From NCBI RefSeq assembly GCF_023277925.1, contig NZ_CP063832.1, forward strand, positions 2,620,001 to 2,684,000: a stretch of DNA of 64,000 nt. Direction: 5' to 3'. The position numbers were made by a program, and so were the translations under genes. Every line of letters begins with the position of its first letter. Position 1 is the stretch's first letter. Source of the DNA: Pseudomonas entomophila (GTDB taxonomy: Bacteria; Pseudomonadota; Gammaproteobacteria; Pseudomonadales; Pseudomonadaceae). Of this stretch, positions 8,480 to 17,455 are shown piece by piece. The notes under the pieces are model-generated. The model was not told where the DNA came from, did no database searches, and saw only the letters and a program-made list of their open reading frames with translations.

Positions 8480-11400
8480 GTAGGAGGCGGTATCGATGCC
8501 GCGCCACCGATCAACTGGTCGGCACCAAGGCCACCGAACAGGGTGTCGTTGCCGTTGCCGCCAGTGATGATGTTGTCGCCCGAGTTACCGTAGCCGGCGA
8601 ATGCACCGGTGCCGGTATAGGTCAGGCGCTCGACGTTCGCCGCGAGGGAGTAGCTGCCCAGCGAGGTGCGCACCTCGTCGTCACCACCACCCACCTGCTC
8701 GACAACTCGCACGGAGGGATTGTTGACCACATACACGTCATTGCCCGCACCGCCTTCGAAGATGAAGCCGTTGTTCGCCGAGGTGAAGGTGTCGCTGAAA
8801 GACGTGCCGATGAAACGCTCGATCATCGAGAACTTGTCGCCTTCGGCGTCGCCACCAGCGCCGGTGCCGGCACCCACAGCATCCAAGGTCAGGCTGATCG
8901 CCTGGGCCGAACCCGAGTAGTCCAGCGTGTCGGTACCATTGGCGCCGACGAAGGTGTGCGCCGTGGCATCGCTGACGAAGGTGTCGTCGTAGTTGGAACC
9001 ACGGAAGATCTCGATGCTGTCGTAAGTGTCACCTGCGGCCAGGCCAGTGTGTACGCCGGTCTTGAAGTTCAGCGTGACGCCACCGGAGCTGCTGTCCTCG
9101 TACGAGGCCGAGTCGATGCCCGCGCCACCGATCAACTGGTCGGCACCGAAGCCACCGAACAGGGTGTCGTTGCCATTGCCGCCAGTGATGATGTTGTCGC
9201 CCGAGTTACCGTAGCCGGCGAATGTACCGGTGCCGGTGTAGGTCAGGCGCTCGACGTTCGCCGCGAGGGAGTAGCTGCCCAGCGAGGTGCGCACCTCGTC
9301 GTCACCACCACCCACCTGCTCGACAACTCGCACGGAGGGATTGTTGACCACATACACGTCATTGCCCGCACCGCCTTCGAAGATGAAGCCGTTGTTCGCC
9401 GAGGTGAAGGTGTCGTTGAAAGACGTGCCGATGAAACGCTCGATCATCGAGAACTTGTCGCCTTCGGCGTCGCCACCAGCGCCGGTGCCGGCACCCACAG
9501 CATCCAAGGTCAGGCTGATCGCCTGGGCCGAACCCGAGTAGTCCAGCGTGTCGGTACCATTGGCGCCGACGAAGGTGTGCGCCGTGGCATCGCTGACGAA
9601 GGTGTCGTCGTAGTTGGAACCACGGAAGATCTCGATGCTGTCGTAAGTGTCACCTGCGGCCAGGCCAGTGTGTACGCCGGTCTTGAAGTTCAGCGTGACG
9701 CCACCGGAGCTGCTGTCCTCGTACGAGGCCGAGTCGATGCCCGCGCCACCGATCAACTGGTCGGCACCGAAGCCACCGAACAGGGTGTCGTTGCCATTGC
9801 CGCCAGTGATGATGTTGTCGCCCGAGTTACCGTAGCCGGCGAATGTACCGGTGCCGGTGTAGGTCAGGCGCTCGACGTTCGCCGCGAGGGAGTAGCTGCC
9901 CAGCGAGGTGCGCACCTCGTCGTCACCACCACCCACCTGCTCGACAACTCGCACAGAGGGATTGTTGACCACATACACGTCATTGCCCGCACCGCCTTCG
10001 AAGATGAAGCCGTTGTTCGCCGAGGTGAAGGTGTCGTTGAAAGACGTGCCGATGAAACGCTCGATCATCGAGAACTTGTCGCCTTCGGCGTCGCCACCAG
10101 CGCCGGTGCCGGCACCCACAGCATCCAAGGTCAGGCTGATCGCCTGGGCCGAACCCGAGTAGTCCAGCGTGTCGGTACCATTGGCGCCGACGAAGGTGTG
10201 CGCCGTGGCATCGCTGACGAAGGTATCGTCGTAGTTGGAACCACGGAAGATCTCGATGCTGTCGTAAGTGTCACCTGCGGCCAGGCCAGTGTGTACGCCG
10301 GTCTTGAAGTTCAGCGTGACGCCACCGGAGCTGCTGTCCTCGTACGAGGCCGAGTCGATACCCGCGCCACCGATCAACTGGTCGGCACCGAAGCCACCGA
10401 ACAGGGTGTCGTTGCCATTGCCGCCAGTGATGATGTTGTCGCCCGAGTTACCGTAGCCGGCGAATGTACCGGTGCCGGTGTAGGTCAGGCGCTCGACGTT
10501 CGCCGCGAGGGAGTAGCTGCCCAGCGAGGTGCGCACCTCGTCGTCACCACCACCCACCTGCTCGACAACTCGCACGGAGGGATTGTTGACCACATACACG
10601 TCATTGCCCGCACCGCCTTCGAAGATGAAGCCGTTGTTCGCCGAGGTGAAGGTGTCGTTGAAAGACGTGCCGATGAAACGCTCGATCATCGAGAACTTGT
10701 CGCCTTCGGCGTCGCCACCAGCGCCGGTGCCGGCACCCACAGCATCCAAGGTCAGGCTGATCGCCTGGGCCGAACCCGAGTAGTCCAGCGTGTCGGTACC
10801 ATTGGCGCCGACGAAGGTGTGCGCCGTGGCATCGCTGACGAAGGTATCGTCGTAGTTGGAACCACGGAAGATCTCGATGCTGTCGTAAGTGTCACCTGCG
10901 GCCAGGCCAGTGTGTACGCCGGTCTTGAAGTTCAGCGTGACGCCACCGGAGCTGCTGTCCTCGTACGAGGCCGAGTCGATGCCTGCACCGCCGATCAACT
11001 GGTCGGCACCAAGGCCACCGAACAGGGTGTCGTTGCCATTGCCGCCAGTGATGATGTTGTCGCCCGAGTTACCGTAGCCGGCGAATGTACCGGTGCCGGT
11101 GTAGGTCAGGCGCTCGACGTTCACACCCAGGGAGTAGCTGCCCAGCGAGGTGCGCACCTCGTCGTCACCACCGCCCACCTGCTCGACGACTCGCACGGAG
11201 GGATTGTTGACCACATACACGTCATTGCCCGCACCGCCTTCGAAGATGAAGCCGTTGTTCGCCGAGGTGAAGGTGTCGTTGAAAGACGTGCCGATGAAAC
11301 GCTCGATCATCGAGAACTTGTCGCCTTCGGCGTCGCCACCGGCGCCGGTACCGGCACCCACAGCATCCAAGGTCAGGTTGATACCCTGGGCCGAACCCGA

Positions 11401-14208
11401 GTAGTCCAGCGTGTCGGTACCATTGGCGCCGACGAAGGTGTGCGCCGTGGCATCGCTGACGAAGGTGTCGTCGTAGTTGGAGCCACGGAAGATCTCGATG
11501 CTCTGGAAGGTGTCGCCCGCCGCCAGGCCGGTGTGCACGCCGGTCTTGAAATTCAGCGTGACGCCACCGGAGCTGCTGTCCTCGTACGAGGCCGAGTCGA
11601 TGCCTGCACCGCCGATCAACTGGTCGGCACCAAGGCCACCGAACAGGGTGTCGTTGCCATTGCCGCCAGTGATGATGTTGTCGCCCGAGTTACCGTAGCC
11701 GGCGAATGTACCGGTGCCGGTGTAGGTCAGGCGCTCGACGTTCACACCCAGGGAGTAGCTGCCCAGCGAGGTGCGCACCTCGTCGTCACCACCGCCCACC
11801 TGCTCGACGACTCGCACGGAGGGATTGTTGACCACATACACGTCATTGCCCGCACCGCCTTCGAAGATGAAGCCGTTGTTCGCCGAGGTGAAGGTGTCGT
11901 TGAAAGACGTGCCGATGAAACGCTCGATCATCGAGAACTTGTCGCCTTCGGCGTCGCCACCAGCGCCGGTGCCGGCACCCACAGCATCCAAGGTCAGGCT
12001 GATCGCCTGGGCCGAACCCGAGTAGTCCAGCGTGTCGGTACCATTGGCGCCGACGAAGGTGTGCGCCGTGGCATCGCTGACGAAGGTATCGTCGTAGTTG
12101 GAACCACGGAAGATCTCGATGCTGTCGTAAGTGTCACCTGCGGCCAGGCCAGTGTGTACGCCGGTCTTGAAGTTCAGCGTGACGCCACCGGAGCTGCTGT
12201 CCTCGTACGAGGCCGAGTCGATGCCTGCACCGCCGATCAACTGGTCGGCACCAAGGCCACCGAACAGGGTGTCGTTGCCATTGCCGCCAGTGATGATGTT
12301 GTCGCCCGAGTTACCGTAGCCGGCGAATGTACCGGTGCCGGTGTAGGTCAGGCGCTCGACGTTCACACCCAGGGAGTAGCTGCCCAGCGAGGTGCGCACC
12401 TCGTCGTCACCACCGCCCACCTGCTCGACGACTCGCACGGAGGGATTGTTGACCACATACACGTCATTGCCCGCACCGCCTTCGAAGATGAAGCCGTTGT
12501 TCGCCGAGGTGAAGGTGTCGTTGAAAGACGTGCCGATGAAACGCTCGATCATCGAGAACTTGTCGCCTTCGGCGTCGCCACCGGCGCCGGTACCGGCACC
12601 CACAGCATCCAAGGTCAGGTTGATACCCTGGGCCGAACCCGAGTAGTCCAGCGTGTCGGTACCATTGGCGCCGACGAAGGTGTGCGCCGTGGCATCGCTG
12701 ACGAAGGTGTCGTCGTAGTTGGAGCCACGGAAGATCTCGATGCTCTGGAAGGTGTCGCCCGCCGCCAGGCCGGTGTGCACGCCGGTCTTGAAATTCAGCG
12801 TGACGCCACCGGAGCTGCTGTCCTCGTACGAGGCCGAGTCGATGCCTGCACCGCCGATCAACTGGTCGGCACCAAGGCCACCGAACAGGGTGTCGTTGCC
12901 ATTGCCGCCAGTGATGATGTTGTCGCCCGAGTTACCGTAGCCGGCGAATGTACCGGTGCCGGTGTAGGTCAGGCGCTCGACGTTCACACCCAGGGAGTAG
13001 CTGCCCAGCGAGGTGCGCACCTCGTCGTCACCACCGCCCACCTGCTCGACGACTCGCACGGAGGGATTGTTGACCACATACACGTCATTGCCCGCACCGC
13101 CTTCGAAGATGAAGCCGTTGTTCGCCGAGGTGAAGGTGTCGTTGAAAGACGTGCCGATGAAACGCTCGATCATCGAGAACTTGTCGCCTTCGGCGTCGCC
13201 ACCGGCGCCGGTACCAGCACCCGCGGCATCCAAGGTCAGGTTGATACCCTGGGCCGAACCCGAGTAGTCCAGCGTGTCGGTACCATTGGCGCCGACGAAG
13301 GTGTGCGCCGTGGCATCGCTGACGAAGGTGTCGTCGTAGTTGGAACCACGGAAGATCTCGATGCTCTGGAAGGTGTCGCCCGCCGCCAGGCCGGTGTGCA
13401 CGCCGGTCTTGAAGTTCAGCGTGACGCCACCGGAGCTGCTGTCCTCGTACGAGGCCGAGTCGATGCCTGCACCGCCGATCAACTGGTCGGCACCAAGGCC
13501 ACCGAACAGGGTGTCGTTGCCGTTGCCGCCAGTGATGATGTTGTCGCCCGAGTTACCGTAGCCGGCGAATGTACCGGTGCCGGTGTAGGTCAGGCGCTCG
13601 ACGTTCACACCCAGGGAGTAGCTGCCCAGCGAGGTGCGCACCTCGTCGTCACCACCGCCCACCTGCTCGACGACTCGCACGCTGGGATTGTTGACCACAT
13701 ACACGTCATTGCCCGCACCGCCTTCGAAGATGAAGCCGTTGTTCGCCGAGGTGAAGGTGTCGTTGAAAGACGTGCCGATGAAACGCTCGACCATCGAGAA
13801 CTTGTCGCCTTCGGCGTCGCCACCGGCGCCGGTACCAGCACCCGCGGCATCCAAGGTCAGGTTGATACCCTGGGCCGAACCCGAGTAGTCCAGCGTGTCG
13901 GTACCATTGGCGCCGACGAAGGTGTGCGCCGTGGCATCACTGACGAAGGTGTCGTCGTAGTTGGAGCCACGGAAGATCTCGATGCTCTGGAAGGTGTCGC
14001 CCGCCGCCAGGCCGGTGTGCACGCCGGTCTTGAAATTCAGCGTGACGCCACCGGAGTTGCTGTCCTCGTACGAGGCCGGTGTCGGTGCCCGCACCGCCAA
14101 TGAGCCGATCTGCTCCAATGCCACCAAAGAGGATATCGTTTCCATCACCACCGTTGAGGACATCGTCCCCTCCCCGGCCGTAGATCTGATCATCCGCCGC
14201 GGTGCCAA
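8452..14208 (-). CDS. Giant RTX calcium-binding exoprotein, repeat body (frameshifted at both ends)
   Basis: The open frame encodes nine near-identical 207-residue repeats. Each contains glycine-aspartate nonapeptides (GGNGNDTLFGGLGADQLIGG, EGGAGNDVYVV) that bind calcium and fold into a parallel beta roll after secretion, alternating with less regular stretches such as GVTLNFKTGVHTGLAAGDT. No protease, lipase or other catalytic domain is visible, so an adhesin, matrix or surface-layer role is an inference only. With both frameshifts corrected the protein would have about 2,310 residues, from the start at 14248 to the stop at 7316. The first 40 or so codons of this frame are out-of-frame filler. 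Its exporter genes lie directly upstream. Repeat regions assemble badly, so the frameshifts need checking. Confidence 0.8.
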   Translation of the reverse strand: MAPRRMIRSTAGEGTMSSTVVMETISSLVALEQIGSLAVRAPTPASYEDSNSGGVTLNFKTGVHTGLAAGDTFQSIEIFRGSNYDDTFVSDATAHTFVGANGTDTLDYSGSAQGINLTLDAAGAGTGAGGDAEGDKFSMVERFIGTSFNDTFTSANNGFIFEGGAGNDVYVVNNPSVRVVEQVGGGDDEVRTSLGSYSLGVNVERLTYTGTGTFAGYGNSGDNIITGGNGNDTLFGGLGADQLIGGAGIDSASYEDSSSGGVTLNFKTGVHTGLAAGDTFQSIEIFRGSNYDDTFVSDATAHTFVGANGTDTLDYSGSAQGINLTLDAAGAGTGAGGDAEGDKFSMIERFIGTSFNDTFTSANNGFIFEGGAGNDVYVVNNPSVRVVEQVGGGDDEVRTSLGSYSLGVNVERLTYTGTGTFAGYGNSGDNIITGGNGNDTLFGGLGADQLIGGAGIDSASYEDSSSGGVTLNFKTGVHTGLAAGDTFQSIEIFRGSNYDDTFVSDATAHTFVGANGTDTLDYSGSAQGINLTLDAVGAGTGAGGDAEGDKFSMIERFIGTSFNDTFTSANNGFIFEGGAGNDVYVVNNPSVRVVEQVGGGDDEVRTSLGSYSLGVNVERLTYTGTGTFAGYGNSGDNIITGGNGNDTLFGGLGADQLIGGAGIDSASYEDSSSGGVTLNFKTGVHTGLAAGDTYDSIEIFRGSNYDDTFVSDATAHTFVGANGTDTLDYSGSAQAISLTLDAVGAGTGAGGDAEGDKFSMIERFIGTSFNDTFTSANNGFIFEGGAGNDVYVVNNPSVRVVEQVGGGDDEVRTSLGSYSLGVNVERLTYTGTGTFAGYGNSGDNIITGGNGNDTLFGGLGADQLIGGAGIDSASYEDSSSGGVTLNFKTGVHTGLAAGDTFQSIEIFRGSNYDDTFVSDATAHTFVGANGTDTLDYSGSAQGINLTLDAVGAGTGAGGDAEGDKFSMIERFIGTSFNDTFTSANNGFIFEGGAGNDVYVVNNPSVRVVEQVGGGDDEVRTSLGSYSLGVNVERLTYTGTGTFAGYGNSGDNIITGGNGNDTLFGGLGADQLIGGAGIDSASYEDSSSGGVTLNFKTGVHTGLAAGDTYDSIEIFRGSNYDDTFVSDATAHTFVGANGTDTLDYSGSAQAISLTLDAVGAGTGAGGDAEGDKFSMIERFIGTSFNDTFTSANNGFIFEGGAGNDVYVVNNPSVRVVEQVGGGDDEVRTSLGSYSLAANVERLTYTGTGTFAGYGNSGDNIITGGNGNDTLFGGFGADQLIGGAGIDSASYEDSSSGGVTLNFKTGVHTGLAAGDTYDSIEIFRGSNYDDTFVSDATAHTFVGANGTDTLDYSGSAQAISLTLDAVGAGTGAGGDAEGDKFSMIERFIGTSFNDTFTSANNGFIFEGGAGNDVYVVNNPSVRVVEQVGGGDDEVRTSLGSYSLAANVERLTYTGTGTFAGYGNSGDNIITGGNGNDTLFGGFGADQLIGGAGIDSASYEDSSSGGVTLNFKTGVHTGLAAGDTYDSIEIFRGSNYDDTFVSDATAHTFVGANGTDTLDYSGSAQAISLTLDAVGAGTGAGGDAEGDKFSMIERFIGTSFNDTFTSANNGFIFEGGAGNDVYVVNNPSVRVVEQVGGGDDEVRTSLGSYSLAANVERLTYTGTGTFAGYGNSGDNIITGGNGNDTLFGGFGADQLIGGAGIDSASYEDSSSGGVTLNFKTGVHTGLAAGDTYDSIEIFRGSNYDDTFVSDATAHTFVGANGTDTLDYSGSAQAISLTLDAVGAGTGAGGDAEGDKFSMIERFIGTSFSDTFTSANNGFIFEGGAGNDVYVVNNPSVRVVEQVGGGDDEVRTSLGSYSLAANVERLTYTGTGAFAGYGNSGDNIITGGNGNDTLFGGLGADQLIGGAASIPPPTWTVTLAYR
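8487..14075 (-). repeat. Nine tandem 621-bp repeats inside the RTX gene
   Basis: The same landmark recurs every 621 bp (for example at 8666, 9287, 9908, 10529, 11150, 11771, 12392, 13013 and 13634), giving nine units of 207 codons. Units differ at few positions: YDSIEIF versus FQSIEIF, AISLTL versus GINLTL, AANVERL versus GVNVERL, and GGFGADQ versus GGLGADQ. The variants are shuffled between units, which indicates recombination among copies. The copy number is divisible into whole codons, so gain or loss of units preserves the frame. Confidence 0.95.
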
Positions 14209-14248
14209 CTAGATTGTCGGCACCTTCCGTTCCCTGAATAACAGCCAT
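13937..14248 (-). CDS. RTX exoprotein, N-terminal start fragment
   Basis: This is the true 5' end of the RTX gene. The ATG at 14248 follows AAGGA at suitable spacing. The protein starts at once with calcium-binding repeats (MAVIQGTEGADNLVGTAADD, then GRGGDDVLNGGDGNDILFGG and IGADRLIGGAGTDT). No signal peptide is present, as expected for a type I substrate. After GAGTDT the frame is lost: the DNA has ACCGGCCTC where ACCGCCTC would continue into ASYEDS. The remaining codons of this frame are therefore nonsense ending at 13937. It lies 65 bp downstream of the membrane fusion protein gene. Confidence 0.75.
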   Translation of the reverse strand: MAVIQGTEGADNLVGTAADDQIYGRGGDDVLNGGDGNDILFGGIGADRLIGGAGTDTGLVRGQQLRWRHAEFQDRRAHRPGGGRHLPEHRDLPWLQLRRHLRQ

Positions 14249-14313
14249 GTCTACTCATTCCTTGCCAATGGTTGAACAGTCCTTGCCTGAAAACGCCAAT
14301 CCTTCGATGGCGC

Positions 14314-15627
14314 TCACCCTTCCCTGAATGCCCGTTGCGCGTGGTCGCCTACTGGCTTGAGCAGATAGGACAGCACGGTGCGACGACCCGTCTGGATCAT
14401 CGACTCCACCGGCATGCCCGGCACCAGCGTGAGGCCGTCGAGCTTGCGCTGCTCGGCCTGGTCGATATGAATACCGGCGCGGTAGTAGCCGAGCCCGGTC
14501 TGCGGGTCGCTCACCAGGTCGGCGGAAAGCCGCACCACCCGCCCCATGACTTCGGGGGTGGTGGCGCGATTGAAGGCGCTGAAGCGTAACAAGGCGTCCT
14601 GGCCGAGCATGACCTGGTCGATGTCCTGCGGGCTGACCCGCGCCTCGACCAGCAGCTCGTCATCAATCGGCACGATCTGCATCAGAGTTTCGGCCGGCGA
14701 GATCACGCCACCCACGGTATGCACGGCCAGTTGCTGGACCCGCCCGGCGCTGGGCGCCAGCACGTCGACGCGCTTGAGCTGGTCGGCGGCGGCGACCTCG
14801 CGCTCCACCCACTCCCCTTGCCGGGCCATGAGGTCACGCAGCTCTTCGGAGACCTGCTCGCGGAAGCGTTGATCGACCTGCAGCAATTCCAGCTGGGTCT
14901 CGGCAATGCGTGCACGGGCTTCGGCAATGGAGGCGATCAGTTGACCCCGCTCGCCCTGCAGGCGGGCGATGCCGCGCGCCAAGGCATTGACACGGTCAAG
15001 AGTCATCAGGCCTTTCTTCTGCAGCGTCTTGACCGCCTGGTACTCCTCGTCGATCAGGCGAATTTCCTCGGCTTTGGTACGCTGCTGCAGATCGTGGCCG
15101 CCGATGGTCTGTTTGAGCTGCTCGATGCGTTCGCGCAGTTGCGACTTCTGGCCCTCGCGGGACTGCCGGCGATCGGCAAACAGTTGCCGCTCGCTGGCGA
15201 TGACCGCCTGGACTTGCTCATCGGCCTGGCGTGCCAACAGGCGCCCGGGCAGGTCGACCTGGCTCTTGCCATCCCGCTCGGACTCCAGGCGGGCCTGGCG
15301 CGCCAAGGCTTGGTCCAGCGCCTTGGCAACGATGGCATGGCTGGCCTCCTGCACGGTGGCATCCAGGCGCACCAGCACCTCGCCCGCCTGCACCGCCTGA
15401 CCTTCGCTAACCAGCAACTGCGCAACCACGCCACCATTGGGATGCTGCACTTTCTTCACGCTGTCCTGCACGGCGACCGTGCCCGGCGCGATGACCGCAC
15501 CGGCCAGCTCGGTGACCGCCGACCAAGCCAGAGAGCCACCCAGCAGCACCACCACCACTGCGGCCCCCACCCAGAGGTGATTGCGCAACGACCCCAATAG
15601 CTGCTTTTCGTTATCGACCGTCTTCAT
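14314..15627 (-). CDS. Type I secretion membrane fusion protein (HlyD/AprE/PrtE family)
   Basis: Periplasmic adaptor that links the inner-membrane ABC exporter to an outer-membrane TolC-type channel. The 437-residue product has a short cytoplasmic N terminus and one membrane segment (about residues 18-40, LWVAAVVVVLLGGSLAWSAV), then the biotinyl-lipoyl-like half (GGVVAQLLVSEGQAVQAGEV). A long coiled-coil hairpin spans about residues 100-280, and the beta domain includes PQDIDQVMLGQDALLRFSAF. The C terminus matches AprE/PrtE-type proteins. Its ATG overlaps the ABC gene stop by 4 bp, so the two are translationally coupled. The substrate gene follows 65 bp later. Confidence 0.92.
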   Translation of the reverse strand: MKTVDNEKQLLGSLRNHLWVGAAVVVVLLGGSLAWSAVTELAGAVIAPGTVAVQDSVKKVQHPNGGVVAQLLVSEGQAVQAGEVLVRLDATVQEASHAIVAKALDQALARQARLESERDGKSQVDLPGRLLARQADEQVQAVIASERQLFADRRQSREGQKSQLRERIEQLKQTIGGHDLQQRTKAEEIRLIDEEYQAVKTLQKKGLMTLDRVNALARGIARLQGERGQLIASIAEARARIAETQLELLQVDQRFREQVSEELRDLMARQGEWVEREVAAADQLKRVDVLAPSAGRVQQLAVHTVGGVISPAETLMQIVPIDDELLVEARVSPQDIDQVMLGQDALLRFSAFNRATTPEVMGRVVRLSADLVSDPQTGLGYYRAGIHIDQAEQRKLDGLTLVPGMPVESMIQTGRRTVLSYLLKPVGDHAQRAFREG

Positions 15628-17336
15628 GCCTGCGCCCCTCCCTTCACGGCCACCGGCCGCGCCAGCACCGCATCACGCGGGCCAAACGCAGCCTGGGCGC
15701 CCTGCTCCAGCACCAGCACTTGGTCCATCACCGACAACAACCCCGAGCGATGGGCGATGGCGATGACCACGCCGCCCCGCGCCTTGACACCCTGGATCGC
15801 CCGGGCCAACGCCCGTTCGCCCTCGGCGTCGAGGTTGGCGTTGGGTTCGTCGAGCACCACCAGGAAGGGGTCGCCGTACAACGCGCGGGCCAGGCCGACA
15901 CGCTGACGCTGCCCGGCAGACAGGTTTGTGCCACCGGCACCGATCGGCGTGTCGTAGCCTTGCGGCAGTTGCAGGATCAGCTCGTGCACACCCGCCTGGC
16001 GCGCCGCCGAGACAATGGCCGCAGCGTCGGCATCAGGGTCGAGGCGCGCGATGTTCTGCGCCACGGTCGCCTCGAACAGGTCGACGCTCTGCGGCAGGTA
16101 ACCGGTCTGCGCCGCTCGCGTCGCATCCGGCCACAAGGTCAGCGCCGCACCGTCCAGGCAGACCTGGCCACGCGCCGCCGGCCATGCACCGACCAGGGCG
16201 CGCGCCAATGACGACTTGCCCGAGGCGCTTGGCCCGACCACCGCCATTGCACTGCCCGCAGCCAGCGTGAAGTTGACATTGTTCAATACCAGGCGTTGCC
16301 CACCTGGCGGCGCGACGCACAAGCCATCCACCTGCAACTGATGCCTTGCCATCGGCAGCGCGGTCTTTGCAGTGGGCTCGGGGAAGATCGCCAACACCTC
16401 CTGCAGCTGTTGCCAGGCCAGCCGCGCCGACACCAGGCTGCGCCAGGTACCGATGATCTGCTCGGCCGGCGCGAGCGTGCGGGCGACGATGATCGAGGCG
16501 GCCACGATGGCACCACCACTGAGGTTGCCCTGGATCACCAACCAGGCCCCCACGCCCAGCGACGCCGACTGCACCAACTGGCGCAAGGCCTTGGTGATAC
16601 CACCGTAGAAACCACTCACATCAGCGCTGCGCCGCTGCAAGGTGGCGTAGTGCGCCTGCAAGCCCTGCCAGCGCTCGGCGGCGCGCCCGGTCATGCCCAT
16701 CGCGGCGAGCACTTCAGCGCCGCCGTGAGCCTGCTGGCCCAAACGATTGCGCTGGCTCGCAAGCTCGGCAGCATCACGCATGTCCTGGCGGGTACCGCGA
16801 TCGGTAAGCCAGGTCAGCAGCACCATCAGCACGATCATGCCCAACGCCAGCAACCCCAGGGAGGGATGGATATAGAAGCTGACCGCCAGGTACACCGGCA
16901 TCCAGGGCAAGTCGAAGAATGCCATGAGGCCTGGGCCTGCGATGAAAGCGCGGATCTGCTCCAACTCATGGGCGGGTTTGAGCGGGTCATGGCGCATGAC
17001 GATCTTCAGCGGCGCCCCGGCGATGGCACGGAACACGCGCATGGACAATGCACTGTCGAGCGCCGCCGCGACCCGCGACATGACCCGGGCACGGATGATG
17101 TCAACCAGCGCGAACACCAGGTATATACCCAGCACCAGCAACCCCAGCGCCACCAGTGTGGGCAGGCTGCGGCTGGGGATGACCCGGTCGTAGACTTCGA
17201 GCATGAACAGGGGGCCGACCAACGCCAGCAGGTTGATCACACCCGAGAACAGGGCCGCACCGATCAAACCCTTTTTCAGGGCCACGGACAGCCGCTCCGG
17301 CAGCACGCGTGCGCCAGCATCCTTACTGCTTTTCAA
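15624..17336 (-). CDS. Type I secretion ABC exporter (AprD/PrtD family)
   Basis: Inner-membrane ATPase and permease that energises one-step export of the RTX protein. The 570-residue product has a membrane domain (about residues 20-310, with LLALVGPLFMLEVYDRVIPS, the family's hallmark) and a C-terminal nucleotide-binding domain: Walker A GPSASGKSS, signature LSAGQRQRVGLARAL, Walker B FLVVLDEPNANLD and H-loop IAIAHRSG. It lacks the N-terminal peptidase-like domain of HlyB, which fits PrtD-type exporters. The start appears to be TTG at 17336, with AAGGA 9 bp upstream. It is the first gene of the operon; no third gene for the outer-membrane channel is present. Confidence 0.92.
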   Translation of the reverse strand: MKSSKDAGARVLPERLSVALKKGLIGAALFSGVINLLALVGPLFMLEVYDRVIPSRSLPTLVALGLLVLGIYLVFALVDIIRARVMSRVAAALDSALSMRVFRAIAGAPLKIVMRHDPLKPAHELEQIRAFIAGPGLMAFFDLPWMPVYLAVSFYIHPSLGLLALGMIVLMVLLTWLTDRGTRQDMRDAAELASQRNRLGQQAHGGAEVLAAMGMTGRAAERWQGLQAHYATLQRRSADVSGFYGGITKALRQLVQSASLGVGAWLVIQGNLSGGAIVAASIIVARTLAPAEQIIGTWRSLVSARLAWQQLQEVLAIFPEPTAKTALPMARHQLQVDGLCVAPPGGQRLVLNNVNFTLAAGSAMAVVGPSASGKSSLARALVGAWPAARGQVCLDGAALTLWPDATRAAQTGYLPQSVDLFEATVAQNIARLDPDADAAAIVSAARQAGVHELILQLPQGYDTPIGAGGTNLSAGQRQRVGLARALYGDPFLVVLDEPNANLDAEGERALARAIQGVKARGGVVIAIAHRSGLLSVMDQVLVLEQGAQAAFGPRDAVLARPVAVKGGAQA

Positions 17337-17423
17337 GTATTCCGATCCTTGGAAGAGAAGCGTTGCGAGGCACGCAAACGAGTGGGGATATCGCGGATCA
17401 TACCCGAAGGAAATGCCGCAATC

Positions 17424-17447
17424 GATGGCTTCAAGCCATCATTTTTT
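17424..17447 (+). terminator. Hairpin with T-run between the small ORF and the exporter gene
   Basis: GATGGC-TTCAA-GCCATC is followed on the plus strand by ATTTTTTG. The polarity fits a plus-strand transcript, although no plus-strand gene lies here. It may stop antisense readthrough coming out of the secretion operon; on the minus strand there is no T-run after the stem. Confidence 0.4.
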
Positions 17448-17455
17448 GCCTTGCG

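Noticed and set aside
8487..14075. CRISPR array
   Set aside because: The periodic units are 621 bp, coding and lack spacers; no cas genes are present. No CRISPR array was seen anywhere in the window.
8956..14103. Continuous plus-strand open frame of about 1,715 codons opposite the RTX repeats
   Set aside because: The repeat is 621 bp, a multiple of three, so any stop-free frame in one unit stays open through all. No start context, and the minus-strand repeats have clear RTX motifs.
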